Positions 6,262 through 7,870 of a stretch of 7,870 nt of DNA are shown here, piece by piece. Every line of letters begins with the position of its first letter. Positions within the stretch are counted from its first letter, which is position 1. The stretch is from Haloferacaceae archaeon (GTDB lineage: Archaea; Halobacteriota; Halobacteria; Halobacteriales; Haloferacaceae), in contig JAHENP010000116.1 in the NCBI GenBank assembly GCA_018609965.1, positions 1 to 7,870 on the forward strand, read 5' to 3'. Below the pieces are notes generated by a model, which searched no databases, was not told the origin of the DNA, and saw only the letters and a program-made list of their open reading frames with translations. A program made the translations under genes and the position numbers.

Positions 6262-7567
6262 AACGCCGCTCGATCACCACTTCCGGCGCGTCGTAGCCGT
6301 CCTCGTGACGCACACACTGGCTGAGCCGACCGTCGCTGTCCACGACGTACTCGTCGGGTTCCTCCTCGTTGCAGATCGACCCGAACTCCTCGCGCACCAA
6401 CGCGGCGGCGCCACTGTCGTCACCACCCTGTGCGGTCTCGACTGCCTCGTCGACGACCGGCTGTGCCGAGCCCAGTTCCACGTCGCCGAACAGCTCCTGG
6501 GTCGTCTCGGTGATGTTCTCACCGACAGACGCGCCGAGAGCAGCCTTCAGCCGTTCCAGTAGCCCGTCGTCTGCCCGCGCACGCGCACGGAGCACCGTGT
6601 GGAACTCCTCGATCCCGGTCCAGGCGTCCTCCGGCAGGTCCGCGTACTCGTCTGGACGCACTTTCGCCGGACACCGCGTGACGAACCGACAGCCGGTCGG
6701 TGGGTTCCGCGGCGACGGGGGCGTTCCCCGCAGCGTGATCCGGTCGCGGTCCGGCCCGAAGCTCCCGGGAATCGCGGACAACAACGACACCGTGTACGGG
6801 TGTGAGGGGTCGGTGTACACCGACTCCGTCGGCCCCAACTCGACGACGTTGCCGAGATACATCACCGCGACCCGATCACAGATGTGCCGGACGACACTCA
6901 GGTCGTGTGCGATGAACAGGTAGGTGAGCCCCAGCTCCGACTGGAGTTCGTCCAACAGGTTGATAATCCGCGCCTGGACGGAGACGTCCAACGCCGACAC
7001 CGGCTCGTCTAACACGATGAACTCCGGTTCGAGTGCGAGCGCCCGCGCGATCCCGATCCGTTGGCGCTGCCCCCCGGAGAACTGGTGTGGGTACCGGTAG
7101 TAGTGTTCCTCCCGCAACCCCACCTTCTCGATCAGTTCGAACACCCGAGCCCGGCGCGCCTCGGCGGTCCGCCAGTCGTGGGCGTCCAACGGCTCCCGGA
7201 TGATCTCCCCGACCGTCATCCGGTCGTTCAGGCTGGAGTCGGGGTCCTGAAACACCATCTGCGCGTCGCGTTGCCACTCCCGTCTGTCCGACCCGGAGAT
7301 CGCCGTCACGTCACGGCCGTCGGCGACCACCTCGCCGCCGGTGGCCTCCTCTAATCCGAGGATCGTCCGGCCGAGCGTGGTCTTCCCACAGCCGGACTCG
7401 CCGACGACACCCAGCGTCTCCCCCTTCTGGAGGTCGAAGGAGACGCCGTCGACGGCCTGCACCGGATCGCCGATCAGGCCGCCGTCGTCGTAGTACTTCT
7501 TCAGCTCCCGTACCTCCAACAGCGTCTCCGCCGTCTCGGTCGTCTCTCGCGTGGTCTGTGTACTCAC
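6242..7567 (-). CDS. Oligopeptide/dipeptide ABC importer ATP-binding protein, OppF/DppF type
   Basis: This encodes 441 residues from a GTG start. All ATPase motifs are present: Walker A G56-E-S-G-C-G-K-T, Q-loop Gln107, signature 'SGGQRQR' (164-170), Walker B 'FIVLDEP' (183-189) and H-loop His221. After the ATPase comes the oligopeptide-transporter C-terminal region with 'SHPYT' (255-259) and '[20 protein letters not shown]' (281-300). Cys293 and Cys299 are the first pair of the four-cysteine motif of this family; Cys399 and Cys418 are the likely second pair, separated from the first by an insertion of about 100 acidic residues. The protein would sit on the cytoplasmic side and power uptake of peptides or another small solute, as a heterodimer with the OppD-type ATPase. 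The start GTG overlaps the upstream stop as GTGA, showing translational coupling. The last codons lie inside the 62-bp repeat. Opp and Dpp substrates cannot be told apart here. Confidence 0.93.
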   Translation of the reverse strand: MSTQTTRETTETAETLLEVRELKKYYDDGGLIGDPVQAVDGVSFDLQKGETLGVVGESGCGKTTLGRTILGLEEATGGEVVADGRDVTAISGSDRREWQRDAQMVFQDPDSSLNDRMTVGEIIREPLDAHDWRTAEARRARVFELIEKVGLREEHYYRYPHQFSGGQRQRIGIARALALEPEFIVLDEPVSALDVSVQARIINLLDELQSELGLTYLFIAHDLSVVRHICDRVAVMYLGNVVELGPTESVYTDPSHPYTVSLLSAIPGSFGPDRDRITLRGTPPSPRNPPTGCRFVTRCPAKVRPDEYADLPEDAWTGIEEFHTVLRARARADDGLLERLKAALGASVGENITETTQELFGDVELGSAQPVVDEAVETAQGGDDSGAAALVREEFGSICNEEEPDEYVVDSDGRLSQCVRHEDGYDAPEVVIERRLNRRRE

Positions 7568-7870
7568 GATCGGTCACCTCCCTCTCGGCCGCCGTCTGTT
7601 GCAGTGTCTGTGTCCGGATCGAACGTCGCCTCCGCCGGCGAGTGGCCGTACTCCGACTCGTGGAGGAGACACGCCGCGGTGTGGGTCTCCCCGGTTCCGT
7701 CGGCCACGTCCACCGGCTCCGGGTGGACACGCTCGCAGGCGTCGAACGCCGCCGGACACCGTGGCGCGAACCGACACTCCTGTGGCTCTGCGGTCGGCGT
7801 CGGCACCTCCCCGCCGATCGTCGGCAACTGGTCGCCGTCCGCGGTCCGTCCCGGAATCGACGCCAACAAC
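7564..7870 (-). CDS. Oligopeptide/dipeptide ABC importer ATP-binding protein, OppD/DppD type, C-terminal fragment
   Basis: Only the last 102 codons or so are in the window; the ATPase core lies beyond the right edge. The fragment opens with 'LLASIPGR' and continues 'LPTIGGEVPTPTAEPQ', the standard C-terminal region that follows the ATPase in OppD/DppD proteins. The family's four cysteines are present in 'ECRFAPRCP', 'DACERVHPEP' and 'TAACLLHE'. Iron-sulfur binding has been proposed for this motif in some family members; whether it applies here is unknown. An acidic tail of about 30 residues ends the protein. Its stop overlaps the OppF-type start by 4 bases. An ATG-like reading at 7869 is really an internal TTG (Leu), so it should not be taken as a start. 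Confidence 0.92.
   Translation of the reverse strand, partial: LLASIPGRTADGDQLPTIGGEVPTPTAEPQECRFAPRCPAAFDACERVHPEPVDVADGTGETHTAACLLHESEYGHSPAEATFDPDTDTATDGGREGGDRS

Overview
The window looks like haloarchaeal (class Halobacteria) DNA. It is GC-rich, the predicted proteins are strongly acidic (rich in Asp, Glu, Thr and Val), GTG starts are common, TATA-like elements sit about 25-30 nt before near-leaderless starts, and the cupredoxin carries a Tat lipoprotein signal with an Ala/Thr-rich linker. All seven supported genes are on the minus strand, so the transcriptional order runs from the right edge to the left edge.

Right part (7870 to 6242): the 3' end of an OppD/DppD-type ATPase gene overlaps by 4 bases a complete OppF/DppF-type ATPase gene. 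These are the last two genes of an oligopeptide/dipeptide-type ABC importer operon whose other subunits lie outside the window. The operon ends in a tandem repeat of about 62 bp (6077-6261), which also encodes the last few codons of the OppF gene.

Middle part (5991 to 3970): a PiT-family inorganic phosphate permease with its own TATA box, then a Tat-exported lipoprotein with a type-1 copper (cupredoxin) domain, preceded by a leaderless-type promoter.

Centre-left (3581 to 1194): the most striking gene. One reading frame fuses a soluble methyl-accepting chemotaxis (MCP) signalling domain at the N terminus to a complete UgpB-like (glycerol-3-phosphate/glycerophosphodiester type) ABC solute-binding domain at the C terminus. 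There is no signal peptide and no membrane helix. As read, this is a cytoplasmic chemoreceptor that uses a periplasmic-type binding protein fold as its sensor. The phosphate permease two genes away suggests, weakly, a phosphate or organophosphate theme.

Left part (1059 to 1): a small protein with a ribbon-helix-helix-like N terminus and a winged-helix-like C terminus (haloarchaeal DUF5805 type) overlaps by 8 bases the start of a tyrosine recombinase, whose C-terminal catalytic part lies beyond the window. A palindrome covers the likely promoter of this pair. No tRNA, rRNA, CRISPR array, insertion sequence or attachment site was found.
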